A stretch of 64,000 nucleotides of DNA from Angiostrongylus vasorum (taxonomy: Eukaryota; Nematoda; Chromadorea; Rhabditida; Metastrongylidae). The notes beneath the pieces were generated by a model, which had not been told where the DNA came from, searched no databases, and worked only from the letters and a program-made list of their open reading frames with translations. Shown here in pieces: positions 48,520 to 58,859 of this stretch. The DNA lies in the NCBI GenBank assembly GCA_018806985.1, contig JADANN010000352.1, positions 1,302,001 to 1,366,000 on the forward strand. Direction: 5' to 3'. Numbering within the stretch: position 1 is the stretch's first letter; each line of letters begins with the position of its first letter. The position numbers and the translations under genes are program-made.

Positions 48520-48800
48520 ATTGCGCATGCAGCATAGTGGTTGGTGGCGCCTTGCAATACACATGGGATCGAACCCAGCACCCCAGGCTCACCAAGTCTT
48601 CAATTCACAATTCGTCCGGGCTCAATGAATTGGTACCAGACTTGTCGTACAGGATAGTAACACTGGCTCGTTCCATCGGTAGGCAACCGCGAGGCATTGT
48701 AAAGCCCAGTTATGCATTCAAACCCTTCCAGCGATGCTAAATGAAGTCGAATGTATGTGCATCCCTCAGAGATTGTTCAACGCAGAGATCTTTATCGTTT
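48520..48800 (+). mobile_element. SINE family S1
   Basis: A-box-like GCAGCATAGTGG near 48,529, canonical-looking B box GGATCGAACCC (48,567-48,577), body CATCGGTAGGCAACCGCGAG and tail CAGAGATCTTTATC. Confidence 0.8.
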
Positions 48801-48924
48801 GTATATACACGTTTATGCCCGCCAACACAAAAATACTCCACTACTGCATTTCGTGGTCGGCCCAACAGATTACGAGCAATTTTTTCGTCGGCTGCGCACT
48901 TTCTGGTTTTTGACATTAAAGAAT

Positions 48925-49082
48925 AATTCCGACGACCGACTTCCTATTAACCTCTGTAGTGATCAAATAGTTCTCGATATTGTTGTTGAGAAAACACGAG
49001 GTGTTACCTTATTCTTTATTTCGCTTAAAGCTGACGTCTTGGCAGTATCGCCTTCTTCAGAGCCTGGGAGGGGACTACCCAT
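48925..49082 (-). mobile_element. PLE 3'-end fragment with hammerhead-like motif
   Basis: On the - strand CCAGGCTCTGAAGAAGGCGA, TACTGCCAAGACGTCAGCTT (about 49,070-49,030) is a good hammerhead match: stem I GCT/AGC, core CTGAAGA, stem II GGC/GCC, then AAG where GAA is expected. It extends to the terminal motif at 48,936 (ACCGACTTCCTATTAACCTC on +). It lies directly upstream of RTE copy E. Confidence 0.65.
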
Positions 49083-49164
49083 TATGTCAGCTTCAAGGAT
49101 GTGAAAAATAAATTAACACTTCGTGCTTGCTCGACAAGAATATCGAGTACTATTAAAGAATATT

Positions 49165-52100
49165 TAAAACACCACGGATCTCCCCTCACATGAGGAATCT
49201 CGAGCCGGTTAATCCCGAGGCTACGTGGCGTGTTCCCAGGTGGCGGATAGGAGGTTAATCGCGAACCAAAAGCGACCTTTGCTTCCCTGAGACGCAGGTG
49301 GATCCAGGGTATGGAGTCCCTGTTTCTGCTGCGCCGATTTGGCACATACTTTCTGTATTTGCTAGGCGTATTCATGCATGCGTGTGTGGATGCATTCTCG
49401 CTTATGCGGATTGTATTCTACGAGTCAATTCGGCCAAAAGCCTGCAATCAACTGACAGGGAAGTATATAGGGAGGCGGTTAGGATTCGCCTCCAACAAAT
49501 AAGCTCCATGTCCACTCTGGGAGAGCCTGGCAAGCTACCCGTGAGTAAACCCAGCCCCTCACGTTCAGAGCCCAGGAAGCTATACGTGGGTATCAAAAAA
49601 GCTAAACACAGAAAGAAAAGTGCCTCATTCCCCGACCCCGAATGAGCCTCCAATATCGCAGCGTTGGGTAGGACGAGTACGGAGAAGCTGCTAAAATCTT
49701 ACGGCTAATGGAAGCTGATTGTATCACGAAGAACTAAGGCGACGATCTGAGCCTACAATGCACGTACACCTACATCCGAGCCCTCGACAGAAGACTTCCT
49801 CATGCAAGCAAGAAGGATAAAGTACGACGTCATCGGTCTGGCCGAGACGAGAAGACGCCAGCCTTTAACTCCGTCTATGACACCGGAGAAGAACTGTTCC
49901 TCGGAACACGCGACAGTAGAGGAGTTGGCGGCGTCGGCGTTATCGTCAACACGAGCTTGTCCATGAACATCGATTCATTCGAACAACTTACAACCCGAAT
50001 CGGCCGTTTACGATTAAAAAGATGTGGAACAATTCCGGCTTTGACAATCTTCGTCGTTTACGCGCCGACATCAAACTATGACGAAGAAGTCGAAGCATTC
50101 TATATGGACTTGGAGAAGCTCTTCAGAGAAGACCACACATTCTTCAAGGTCATCATTGGAGATTTCAACGCCAAGATTGGACCAAGAACAACGTCTGAAG
50201 AACCTCACATTTGGAGCCACGGATTAGGATGGAACGAACAGGGAGAGCGGCTGTCTAAGTTTATCATGGCGACCGAGACAATCTTTGGTAACTCACAATT
50301 CCAGATGCCCCACCCTAAGCGCTGGACGTGGGAGTCTCCCAATGGAGAGTACCATAACGAAATAGACTAAATCATAGTGAATATAAGGTTTTGCCTAACC
50401 GATGTCGCTGTTGTCCCAAAATTCTACACGGCATCAGACCATCGTCTCCTTCGTGCAAGATTCTATTTCTCGCGCAAAGGAGAAAAAAGCCGCTGAATTC
50501 AAAAACCGATGTCCCAGAACCACCACAAACTGGGACTTATTCAATCCATTAGTCGGCTGTTGGGAAGATGCCGTTGTCGATAACATCGACGAAGAATACG
50601 ATTGGCTCATTCAACATCGTCACCTTAGCGCTATGAAAGCTGAGAGTTCGAAAGTTACCAAGAGACGTTTGTCTTTAGAAACACTCGAGCTAACACGCCA
50701 GCGTTGAATCGCACGAGCTGCACGCAACCGCGAACTAACATCTGTACTTGCAAAACAGTGCAGACAGGAGATAAAAGAAGGTCTTAAAGAGAGAAGAGCA
50801 GCAGTAATGGTCGAAGCTGCGGAGGCTGGGAAAAGCATTCGCAAAGCCCACCGAAAGCTTCGCCAATTAGGAGACCAAAATGATTGCACTCTGCTCCCAG
50901 ACGGGAACAGTTACAGCGTCCAGAAAGGCAATGGAGAAAATTATTCACGCATACTACTCGGATGTCTTCGATAGCCACATCCACATTCCGTCATATGAAA
51001 TAAAGGGAGAATGGATATGTTGTGCCACCGGTTCTCCCTTCCGAAATCCGACATGCCATTTCGTCGGCGGGAAATCGAACAACACCAGGTCCGGACACGA
51101 TAAGACCAGAACACCTGAAGAACCTTCTGTCAATCCTCGTAAACACACTGGCCTGGCTCGACTGTTCACACGTTACCTGTCCGAATGCAAGGTCCCTATC
51201 CCATTTGGAAGAACAGCAAGACAGTGTTATTGTTCAAGAAGGGTGACCTACAGGATATCGCCAACTATCGTCCAATCTGCTTACTGTCTGTCGTCTACAA
51301 ACTTTTCACTCGAGTCATCCTAAACAGGATTGACAGAACACTGGACGAAGGACAGCCATGTGAGCAAGCACGGGTTTCGAAAAGGTTTTAGTACAATGGA
51401 CCACATCCACACGGTAACAAGGCTCATTGAAGTATCGCGAGAGTACAAAAGACCGCTCTGTCTTACCTTCATCGATTTACAAAAGGCCTTTGATTCAGTC
51501 GAGATAGATGCAGCCTTGGAAGCCCTGGATAGTCAAGGAGTCCCTACTCAGTACATAAAGATTCTTCGTGAGCTGTACAAAAATTTCACAACCAAGGTAT
51601 CACCATTCTACGGCGATATTATCGTTGACGTCAAAAAGAGGAGTTAGGCAAGGCGATACCATCTCTCCATAATTATTTACCGCCACCCTCCAGAACGTCA
51701 TGCGAGCATTGGAATGAGATAATATGGGAGCGAAAATCGATGGTCGGCAGTTACACCATCTTCGCTTTGCTGATGACATCGTCCTTATGACACCAAACAT
51801 TAGCCAAGCGGAACGAATGCTTACCGACTTTGATAAAGCCCGTGGAAAAAGTTGGTCTTCAACTAAATCTCACAAAAACGATGTTCATGAAGAACGGATT
51901 GGTTTCACATGCCCCATTCATGCTCAACGGAACGAATATCTCTGAATGCTCCAGTTATATATATCTAGGTTGGGAAATCAAAGTGATGAACGACCTAGCT
52001 CCAGAGTTGAGCAACAGGAGACGAGCGGCTTTGGGGTGCTTTCAAGAGCATCGAGGATGTGGTGAAGAGAACAAGGAACACCCGACTCCGCGCCCACCTT

Positions 52101-52600
52101 TTCGACTCAACGGTACTTCCTGCCCTAACGTATGCGTCAGAAACTTGGTCGCTGCGTAAGCAGGATGAAAGGTCACTTGGCGTTATTGAACGTGCAGTCG
52201 AAAGGGCAATGCAAGGAGTATTCCCGTTCCACATAAGTAAGGGAAGAGATCCGAAGCTCCGATCTGCGTCAACGATCAAGAATCAAAGATGCCGTTCTAT
52301 GCACCAAACAATCGAAGATAAGATGTGCCGGACACGTAATGCATATGAATGACAACCGATGGACAAGAGCCGTTAGTGACTGGATTACTCGGGATTTCAG
52401 ACGTACTGCAGGAAGACCACCGACCCGATGGTCAGAGTTCTTCACAAAGAGCCTTGAAGAAAGATATGATGCTCGAGTAGTCCCTAGAGCTAGCAGAACA
52501 CATTGGGCCACTCTTGCACGCGACAGGGAAAAATGGAAGAATTACTGGCGCCCTGCTCGAGTCACTCGAAGATCAACGGGACTTCAGGTGATACAGGTGA
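49165..52600 (+). mobile_element. RTE-clade LINE, near full length, broken (copy E)
   Basis: About 3.4 kb. The 5' non-coding region is 49,168-49,735. The APE endonuclease (49,740-50,370) has AYNART, DVIGLAETRRR (Glu of the active site), [23 protein letters not shown] and [16 protein letters not shown] linker follows (50,400-51,100). RT (51,185-51,840) has NYRPICLLS, KAFDSVEID and RFADD at 51,763-51,777. The C-terminal region (52,060-52,590) has RPPTRWSEFF and LARDREKW, and the 3' end is GTGATACAGGTGAT. Breaks: a TGA where Cys is expected just before AYNART, a 1-base loss after AETRRR, a TAA after HNEID, and shifts around RQGD. RTE proteins nick target DNA and copy their RNA there (family knowledge). 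Confidence 0.93.
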
Positions 52601-52659
52601 TTAAAGAATATTTATTTCTTCATTTACTTCCTACTACAATTTTTCACGACAGGGTATTA

Positions 52660-52858
52660 TGTGAAATCAACGACAACAATGCTGAGATATTGGCTAAACA
52701 TGGACCCCTGGGCCAGATCGAACCACGATTTCCCCTCTCTGGGGGCATTACACAATGAGCCACCGATGCCTTTGCTCTGCGTTTCTCTCATCAAGTCTCT
52801 CTTTTGCGATTATCTCAGCATCGATGTGGTTGGTTTCACATACTAATGAATAATTTTT
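52660..52858 (-). mobile_element. SINE S2-related, diverged, with inverted tail
   Basis: AATGCTGAGATATTGGCTAA (left) and GCGATTATCTCAGCATCGAT (right) are inverted S2 tail pieces. Between them GGGGGCATTACACAATGAGC stands for the promoter region. It lies 60 bases beyond the 3' end of RTE copy E. Confidence 0.5.
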
Positions 52859-53127
52859 TCAACATTTAAAGTGCTTTAGAGTGTGAACATGACGAATTTG
52901 TGGAAGAGGCATTGCTCTATTGTTTTGTGGGCAAGAAAGATATGTGTATCACTATCTACTGTGTGTCACTATGGTCCCTTATGCAGATGGATTGCTGTCA
53001 ACGTTTTGAAGTGCCTAACACCCAATGTTGAGATCATTTCGGCGTTTTTTAAGCAAATACACTCCATACAATCGCCAACGCAAATAAATGAAAACAGCTA
53101 ATTGTCAGTCATATTACCGGTTAAAAC
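52859..53127. other. Unassigned sequence
   Basis: Nothing recognised; 72-codon frame at 52,883-53,101 without domain. Confidence 0.35.
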
Positions 53128-53413
53128 GCGCGTGTGGCGCAGTGGTTGGAGGCTCCACTGCGACACACACGTGGAGTCGAACCCCGCGTCCGTGGCTCAC
53201 CAAGCCTTCCATCCCTTCGGGGTCGGCAAATTGGTACCAGACTTCTCTGGAAGGATAGCAGTACTGGCTCGATACATCGGTAGGTCACCGCGAGTCATTG
53301 TAAAGGTCAGATATGCATTCAATCACTTTCAACGATACTTAATGAAGCCGAATTCATGGCGCATCCCTCAGGAGTTGATCAACACCGAGAGCTTTATTCT
53401 TTTTATCCTTTAT
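53128..53413 (+). mobile_element. SINE family S1, best-preserved promoter
   Basis: A box TGGCGCAGTGG at 53,135-53,145 matches the polymerase III consensus TRGYNNARNNG. B box GAGTCGAACCC at 53,174-53,184. Then TACCAGACTTCTCTGGAAGG, TCGGTAGGTCACCGCGAGTC and the tail GAGAGCTTTATTC then CTTTTTATCCTTTATTCC. The ORF across it is spurious. Confidence 0.88.
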
Positions 53414-53568
53414 TCCTGGTCAATGGACTTCTTCTAAAAAAAGTTTTTTTTGTGGTTGCGGAGAGTACTTTTTCTGATCTCACTCGTACTATTTCGATGT
53501 GCTTTCGATTGGCTGTCAAATGAATGTACATAGCGCGTCAAAAAATCTCTGGAACCTACTAAACACAG

Positions 53569-53636
53569 TTACGAACACGATAGTGTTCATATTGTCGTTT
53601 AGTCCAGTTTGCTATGGACACTATAGTGTCCATAAG
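53569..53636. repeat. Two related palindromes in tandem
   Basis: GAACACGATAGTGTTC (53,573-53,588) is an inverted repeat with 6-base arms. TATGGACACTATAGTGTCCATA (53,613-53,634) is a perfect 22-base palindrome. They share the CAC..TAGTG core and lie 24 bases apart. Confidence 0.85.
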
Positions 53637-53974
53637 GGGTGTTGTGGGTTTAACCACTTCCGATTGCTGTAGAACGGGTTGTCTTCGTGTTAATGGACAA
53701 CCTTCAATGGGCAGTCAGTCAAGAATCTTTCTTTTAAAAAGGACTATTGTCAAGTGAAGAAACCTCATTCGAACATTGCTCTTCTAAACTGGATTAACTC
53801 GATCGAACAACTATTAAGACTTATATCGCAGAGGATAAATGATATTTCCATCCAACGTCCATGTGAAAGAGCAACTGGTACTCTAAAGAAAGCTCATGCG
53901 GCCGCCCAGCGTTCATCATCATAATCAGAGAATTTTATAAAAAATCTCGTGTTAGTTCATCATTACAACAAGAC
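53637..53974. other. Unassigned sequence
   Basis: Nothing recognised. Confidence 0.4.
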
Positions 53975-54350
53975 ACCTTCATTTTAACTGGTCAAATTTA
54001 AATGTTGTGCTCAAAAATATAACCGAAACAATGATATTTGTAAAACTTCGTTTGGTAGGTGTCTGCGGTGCGGATCGAATCCGCTATTACCTTTCGAGGG
54101 CTAACGTGCTCACCATCACACCACTCAGGTTCTTCGTTTCGTCTTTCTCTCAGCCAGTCTTTTTAATCCCTAACCAAGGACCCGTATGGTGTGGTGGTGA
54201 ATACGTTAACCAGCGGAAAGGGCAATAGCGGGTCCGATCCCCACTTCACTCATCTGCGGTCCTAAGTTTCGCAAATATCTCAGCATCTTTGTAGTTATAT
54301 TTCACATTACACTTTGCTATGAATAAAGAATAGGCAGTAACTAAGAAGTA
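53975..54350. mobile_element. SINE S2 fold-back pair, diverged
   Basis: A - strand copy (about 54,005-54,160; GGATCGAATCC in the B-box region) faces a + strand copy (about 54,175-54,350; TGGTGTGGTGG, GGGTCCGATCCCC, TTTCGCAAATATCTCAGCAT and TAGGCAGTAACTAAGAAG). Both retain tRNA-like boxes. Confidence 0.75.
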
Positions 54351-54894
54351 TTAAATTGTGTTCGGTTATCTTCTCGTCACATCTTCAAATAATTTCGTCC
54401 TTGTTCTATTCGCGCAACTTTCTTCCTACTTTCAGATGGCAATGGCAGATTACAATAAGGCGAATACTTAATGATTTATACTAAGTACATAATATTATCT
54501 ATTAATAAATACATTCTCATATAGTAAAATTTAATAGACGCAGAAGATCTGTTAGTCCGTGATTTTAGTCAATGCTTCTCAAAGATACCCGAAGTGGACA
54601 CATTCGTGATACTAGTCGTCACCAGATATGACGACCACCTTCCTGTTGTGTTATGCGTTTCCCCAACTACGTCTCTTTATTTTCATTCTTCTGTAATCTC
54701 TTCGAGGTGCCGCGTTTGATGAACTGAAACACAGAGACGACTTCACTGGTGATTGCTCGATTTTTATCAAAAATATTATATTAAGGAAAAAAGATCATAT
54801 GATTTTTTTCCAACTTCCTAGCATAAAACAGTGCTGCGCCCAAATCACAGGCTCCCTTCAATGCGCGCCCAGTGTTCTGCTTAATCCTACTGTC
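54351..54894. other. Unassigned sequence
   Basis: Nothing recognised. Confidence 0.4.
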
Positions 54895-55115
54895 CGAATG
54901 AATTAATCACTCATCCATCTGTGGTCCGAAAACTGGTACCACCGAGGATAAAAATTACTGAATTAGTACATCATTGGCAAGTAAATTTACATACCACACA
55001 TCCATCCTATTAATTCTAAGTTGTTTAATAAAGTGGAATGTAGAGCGCATCTCTCTGGGATTAAACAGTGTCAAACACTCTACTAATTTATGCTTTGTAC
55101 TTTTCAATTAATATT
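54895..55115 (+). mobile_element. SINE S1 tail region, decayed
   Basis: AACTGGTACCACCGAGGATA, AATAAAGTGGAATGTAGAGC, GCATCTCTCTGGGATTAAAC follow S1 body order; the promoter end is absent. Confidence 0.5.
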
Positions 55116-55329
55116 TTTTCCATCAATTTAACCAGTTTGGCTTCTAAATGCGGTGGGCTAATTTTTCATCCCTATTTTCACATTTGAACTTTAGTTTAGA
55201 TATCGTGCTCGAATCAACTGATTGGGCGACTGATCGGAGACTTCCCCGCTGAAAGAAAAAATTCCTTAAGACCTATATCGTAGTTAAGATTCAAAAACAC
55301 TCCAGCAAGTACAATTCAAGACACTAGGA
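55116..55329. other. Unassigned sequence
   Basis: Nothing recognised. Confidence 0.35.
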
Positions 55330-55968
55330 AGGAAAAAAATATCTCAACTTACAATAGACTAGCCTTATTATACGCACACTGGATGCTCCCATCTCTGACG
55401 TGAGGCGGTGAGGCGACCGGTGAGAAGCTACAAGATCTCGGGTTAGGCAGACCGTCACTACACACTGGACTTGACGAACACTCTCACGACACATCATGCA
55501 GATTGGGTCTTCCTCTACACGCATAATATCGGAACGCTTTCCTTAGAGGCCGATCTTCACACTCATCTTGAACCAGCATATCGTATCAAATTCCATGTGA
55601 TCGTACAACAAGAAACCGACATACACCAACTAAACAGCGGAATATCACTTGTGGAGAAAAGCTCCCGCCATGAAATGCTGGTGGCGTAGGCTTCGCAGTC
55701 CAGACGTGCATTGTCTATCTCATCGACTCGTGCAAGATCCTTACCCTCTACACTGCCGCCCTACATATTCAATCAGTGCGCCATGAGAAGATCACAACCA
55801 TCGATTGCTATTTACAGACCGATGAAACTGATAAGTATAAAATAGCTGAGTTCTATAATCAGTATGAAGAAATTATTGGCAATGATAAATCACATCATGA
55901 ATTTGTTCCTGGAAAGTTTGTTGCTAAAATATGGACGACGACAATAATGTTGTGCGAGTAGAATGTTC
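55330..55968 (+). mobile_element. RTE endonuclease remnant, second lineage
   Basis: On the + strand NIGTLSLEADLHTHLEPAYR then IKFHVIVQQETD parallels the start of APE domains (a YNxRTL-like start, then IKxHVIxLQET with the active-site Glu). After a shift, AGGVGFAVQTCIVYLIDSC and, from 55,776, MRHEKITTIDCYLQTDETDK and EEIIGNDKSHHEFVPGKF follow the order of APE blocks. It differs from the 49.7 kb family. No RT follows before the PLE, so this piece is truncated at 3'. Confidence 0.6.
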
Positions 55969-56359
55969 CTTAACCCGCTTTGATGAACGAAGATAGAGCA
56001 ATCGCAGTATTCCACCATGATATGGAATTTACAAGGAATAAGTTCTCCGTGAACCTTTTTCTGTTCCTCAATCCCTTTCTCGAACCGTGAAGCCCACGCT
56101 GATGAAAAAATCACTTAGAAATTTTTTTTCCCTTTGGTTCGACCTTCGATAGAAAGCACGAAGAAAGGAACAGCTTATGGACCCGATAGCATCACCACCG
56201 ACTTTTTAGAGCTGGAAGCCACAATCTACATGCAATTCTTCCAACCCATATGACATCCTTTCCCAAAAAAGAAAAATTTTTCACAATGTTGCGCACGGTA
56301 CAATTCCAGACAATTTTGCACACCGTCACCGCGCCTGAAGCGAATTTTGGAGTTACCAG
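55969..56359. other. Unassigned sequence
   Basis: Nothing recognised; frames here are short. Confidence 0.35.
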
Positions 56360-57003
56360 GATCGACTTTCTATTAACGTCGGCGTTGGAGTATGAATGCG
56401 TCGTTTTCTTGTTCAGCAGTCGCGAGGTTGTTAAACAGCATACATTTACTTCCATAGAAAAACACAATACAGTATAACAATAGCTGACATTTCGGCAGTA
56501 TCGCCTTCTTCAGAGCCTGGAAGGGTATACTGACATACAATTTACTAGGCCAAACGCTTCAATAACACCTACAAAAAACACGAAGAACTCTATGGCAAAT
56601 ACATGATCAACAGCTTCTCGAAACACTCATCGGTTTTTTCGTGACTTCCAATGAGGAAGGTTAGAACAGCTGATTACAGTCGCATATGGTTGATGACTGC
56701 ACCATCCCACATAAGAAATTGATGCGAACATACGGGGGTCAGGTCGCATATGACCTCTGGGCATTCATCCCTGCTATTCATTGTAGGGGTTTTTGGCATT
56801 TGTCCAAAAAGCCTCAAGAAGTTTTCGCGCTGGTGTTTTAGTCTCCTGCTCAAGGATATTGACTTTTACTTCAAAATCGTCCCCGTTATGCTTTTGTATC
56901 CTATGCGTGCCTAGTGGGGTACTTTGTCTTAGTTTTCGTTTGCCATCTAGATGTTCTTTTTATACGGATACACAAAGGTCTGCCCGTTTCACCAATATAT
57001 GAC
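56360..57003 (-). mobile_element. PLE inverted 3' copy (upstream arm)
   Basis: It is the reverse complement of the PLE 3' part at about 58,180-58,790. The - strand reads from the GIY-YIG segment (AAACGGGCAGACCTTTGTGT at the right end) through the C-terminal region and hammerhead motif to the terminal motif CGACTTTCTATTAACGTCGG (56,362 on +). Family knowledge: PLEs often carry partial copies of themselves in inverted or tandem arrangement (pseudo-LTRs). It extends a little further at the 3' terminus than the downstream copy. Confidence 0.85.
56470..56532 (-). ncRNA. Hammerhead ribozyme-like motif, best copy
   Basis: On the - strand: core CTGAAGA, one extra A, stem II GGC/GCC with loop GATACT, then GAA, ATGT and C at the cleavage position. 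Stem I closes with GCT/AGC next to the core. Further out, CAGTATA (- strand, 56,532-56,526) pairs fully with TATACTG (56,476-56,470), giving a 7-base-pair outer helix across an internal loop. This is the arrangement of minimal type I hammerheads described in PLEs; the extra A and very short stem III are caveats. Confidence 0.55.
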
Positions 57004-58465
57004 CTGATGATCTTGCGTCAACCAATCCGTCATCATTTAAGGTTAGACCCATCATCAGCTGTGTAGACGGGCCAACGGATAGAATAACCTGGTTTTTTAA
57101 GCCTAATACTTACCCAGTTGCTTAACCATATTCCAGCTCACCTCACAAACACCCAAATGTTTCTAGAACGTCTACGTAACGCGTCTCCTAATAACGCGTA
57201 CGTGATGGAGTCCTTCGACGTTACTGCACTGTACACCAACGTATCGAGTGACTCCGCAATGCAAGCCATCTTCGAACTTCTTCTTGAACATGAAGGAAGA
57301 ATAAATATGCATGGTTTGTCCATCCAGCAGCTAATGGCAAAGGAGTGCCTAAATTGCTCGATTTTCAGATAGTCTGGGAAATATTTCGCGCAAATAAAGG
57401 GGGTTGGCTATGGGACAGCGACTGGCACCAAGCCTTGCCATTGTGTTTATGTCTTAGATAGACGCCCCTGTTCTCGATCTCCGGCCACTACTCTACTGCG
57501 GATATGTAGATGATTGTTTTGTCATCTTCCCTACGCAGGAGGAGATGGACAAATGCTTTGAATTATTGAACGAGCAGTCTGAGTACATTAAGTTCACCCG
57601 GGAGAAACCGAGAAAAAACTGGCTTCCGTTTTTTAAACGTTCAAATAAACCTATCGAGTAGCGGCTACATGACAAAGTGGTACCGAAAACAAAGCAACAA
57701 AAACATTTTTGGTTTATTTCCTTTCTTCTCACCCTTCACAACAAAGAGGGCGCTTGTGAGAAACATGTTTCGAACAGCCACCTCAGTGTGCACAACCAGG
57801 GAGCTAAAGGAGGAATCGCGCGACTTGGCTCGGCAAATAGCCGTCTCCAATGGCTACGAAATAGTAACCCCACGAAGTTTAGAAGGAGAGCGACGCGCCC
57901 AAGCGAAACAGTTGGCCAAAAGAAAGTCCCGTTCTTGTTGCTCTTTATTAGCGATGAAGTAAGCGAAGCTATTAAACGATGCTTAAGAAGGGCAGGTCTA
58001 GATGACTCGGTAGCGATACTTGAAATACCACCGGCTACTCTACGTCGTCAATTAGTTCGTAACCGCCTGTATGACCGTCTATGTGAAACAACAAATTGCG
58101 TAATCTGCCCTTACGGCAGGGGACGGTGATTGCATGAGTTCAGGTACGATATACCTTATCTCTTGTAATAATTGCGGAGATGGATATATTGGCGAAACGG
58201 GCAGACCTTTGTGTATCCGTATAAAAGAACACCTAAATGGCAAACGAAAACTAAGACAAAGTACCCCACTAGGCACGCATAGGATACAAAAGCATAGCGG
58301 GGACGATTTTGAAGTAAAAGTCAATATCCTTGAGTAGGAGACTAAAACACCAGCGCGAAAACTTCTTGAAGCTTTTTGGATAAATGCCAAAAACCCTACA
58401 ATGAATAGCAGGGATGAATGCGCAGAGGTCATACGCGACCTGATCCCCGTATGTTCGCCTCAATT
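57004..58465 (+). pseudogene. Penelope-like element RT + GIY-YIG protein, broken
   Basis: Order on the + strand: RT start FKVRPIISCVDGPTDRITWF (about 57,035), HIPAHLTNTQMFLERLRN, motif A SFDVTALYTNV (about 57,211-57,245), catalytic YVDD (57,503-57,514) and EEMDKCFELLNEQSEYIKFT. Then YRKQSNKN and RALVRNMFRTATSVCT (57,669 on), a linker (RLYDRLCETTNCVICPYG), then GIY-YIG: IYLISCNNCGDGYIGETGRP and CIRIKEHLNG, with LLEAFWINAKNPTMNSRDE as the region holding the catalytic Glu and Asn. PLEs use the nuclease to cut target DNA and RT to copy their RNA (family knowledge). The N-terminus is missing, replaced by the inverted arm, and several frameshifts and stops separate the segments, so no intact protein is made. 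Confidence 0.9.
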
Positions 58466-58800
58466 TCTGATGTAGGGGTGGTGCAGTCATCAACCTTATG
58501 CGACTATAATCAGCTGTTCTAATCTTCCTCATTGGAAGGCACGTAAAAAAGCGGTGAGTTTTTTCGAGAAGCTGTTGACCATGCAATTACCATAGAGTTT
58601 TTCGTCTTTTTGTAAGTGTTATTGAAGCGTTTGGCCTAATAAATTGTATGTCAGTATACTCTTCCAGGCTCTGAAGAACGGGATACTGCCCAAACGTCAG
58701 CTACTGTTGTATTGTATTGTGTTTTTCTATGGAAGTAAATGTATGCTGTTTAACAACCTCGCGATTGCTGAACAAGAAAACGACGCATTTGGAGTTATCG
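58466..58800 (+). mobile_element. PLE 3' non-coding region with hammerhead-like motif
   Basis: It contains CTGAAGA at 58,671-58,677, stem II GGG/CCC (58,680-58,682 with 58,689-58,691), AAA in place of GAA, ACGT and C58698 (the A of AAAC doubles as the start of ACGT), AGC. CAGTATA at 58,652 is kept but its partner is diverged. It ends near GAAAACGACGCATTTGGAGT. Relics of this region lie at 0.9, 13.3, 31.9, 36.7 and 49.0 kb. Confidence 0.75.
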
Positions 58801-58859
58801 TCCGATGTGCTTGTTAAATGTACCCTACAATCTAGTCATGAAGATTATCCTCTTTTTGC

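Noticed and set aside
49298..49645. 115-codon frame upstream of RTE copy E
   Set aside because: It lies in the 5' non-coding part; the matching part of copy C is not open in the same frame.
53573..53588. Steroid-receptor type response element
   Set aside because: GAACA..TGTTC has a 6-base spacer, not the 3-base spacer of known elements.
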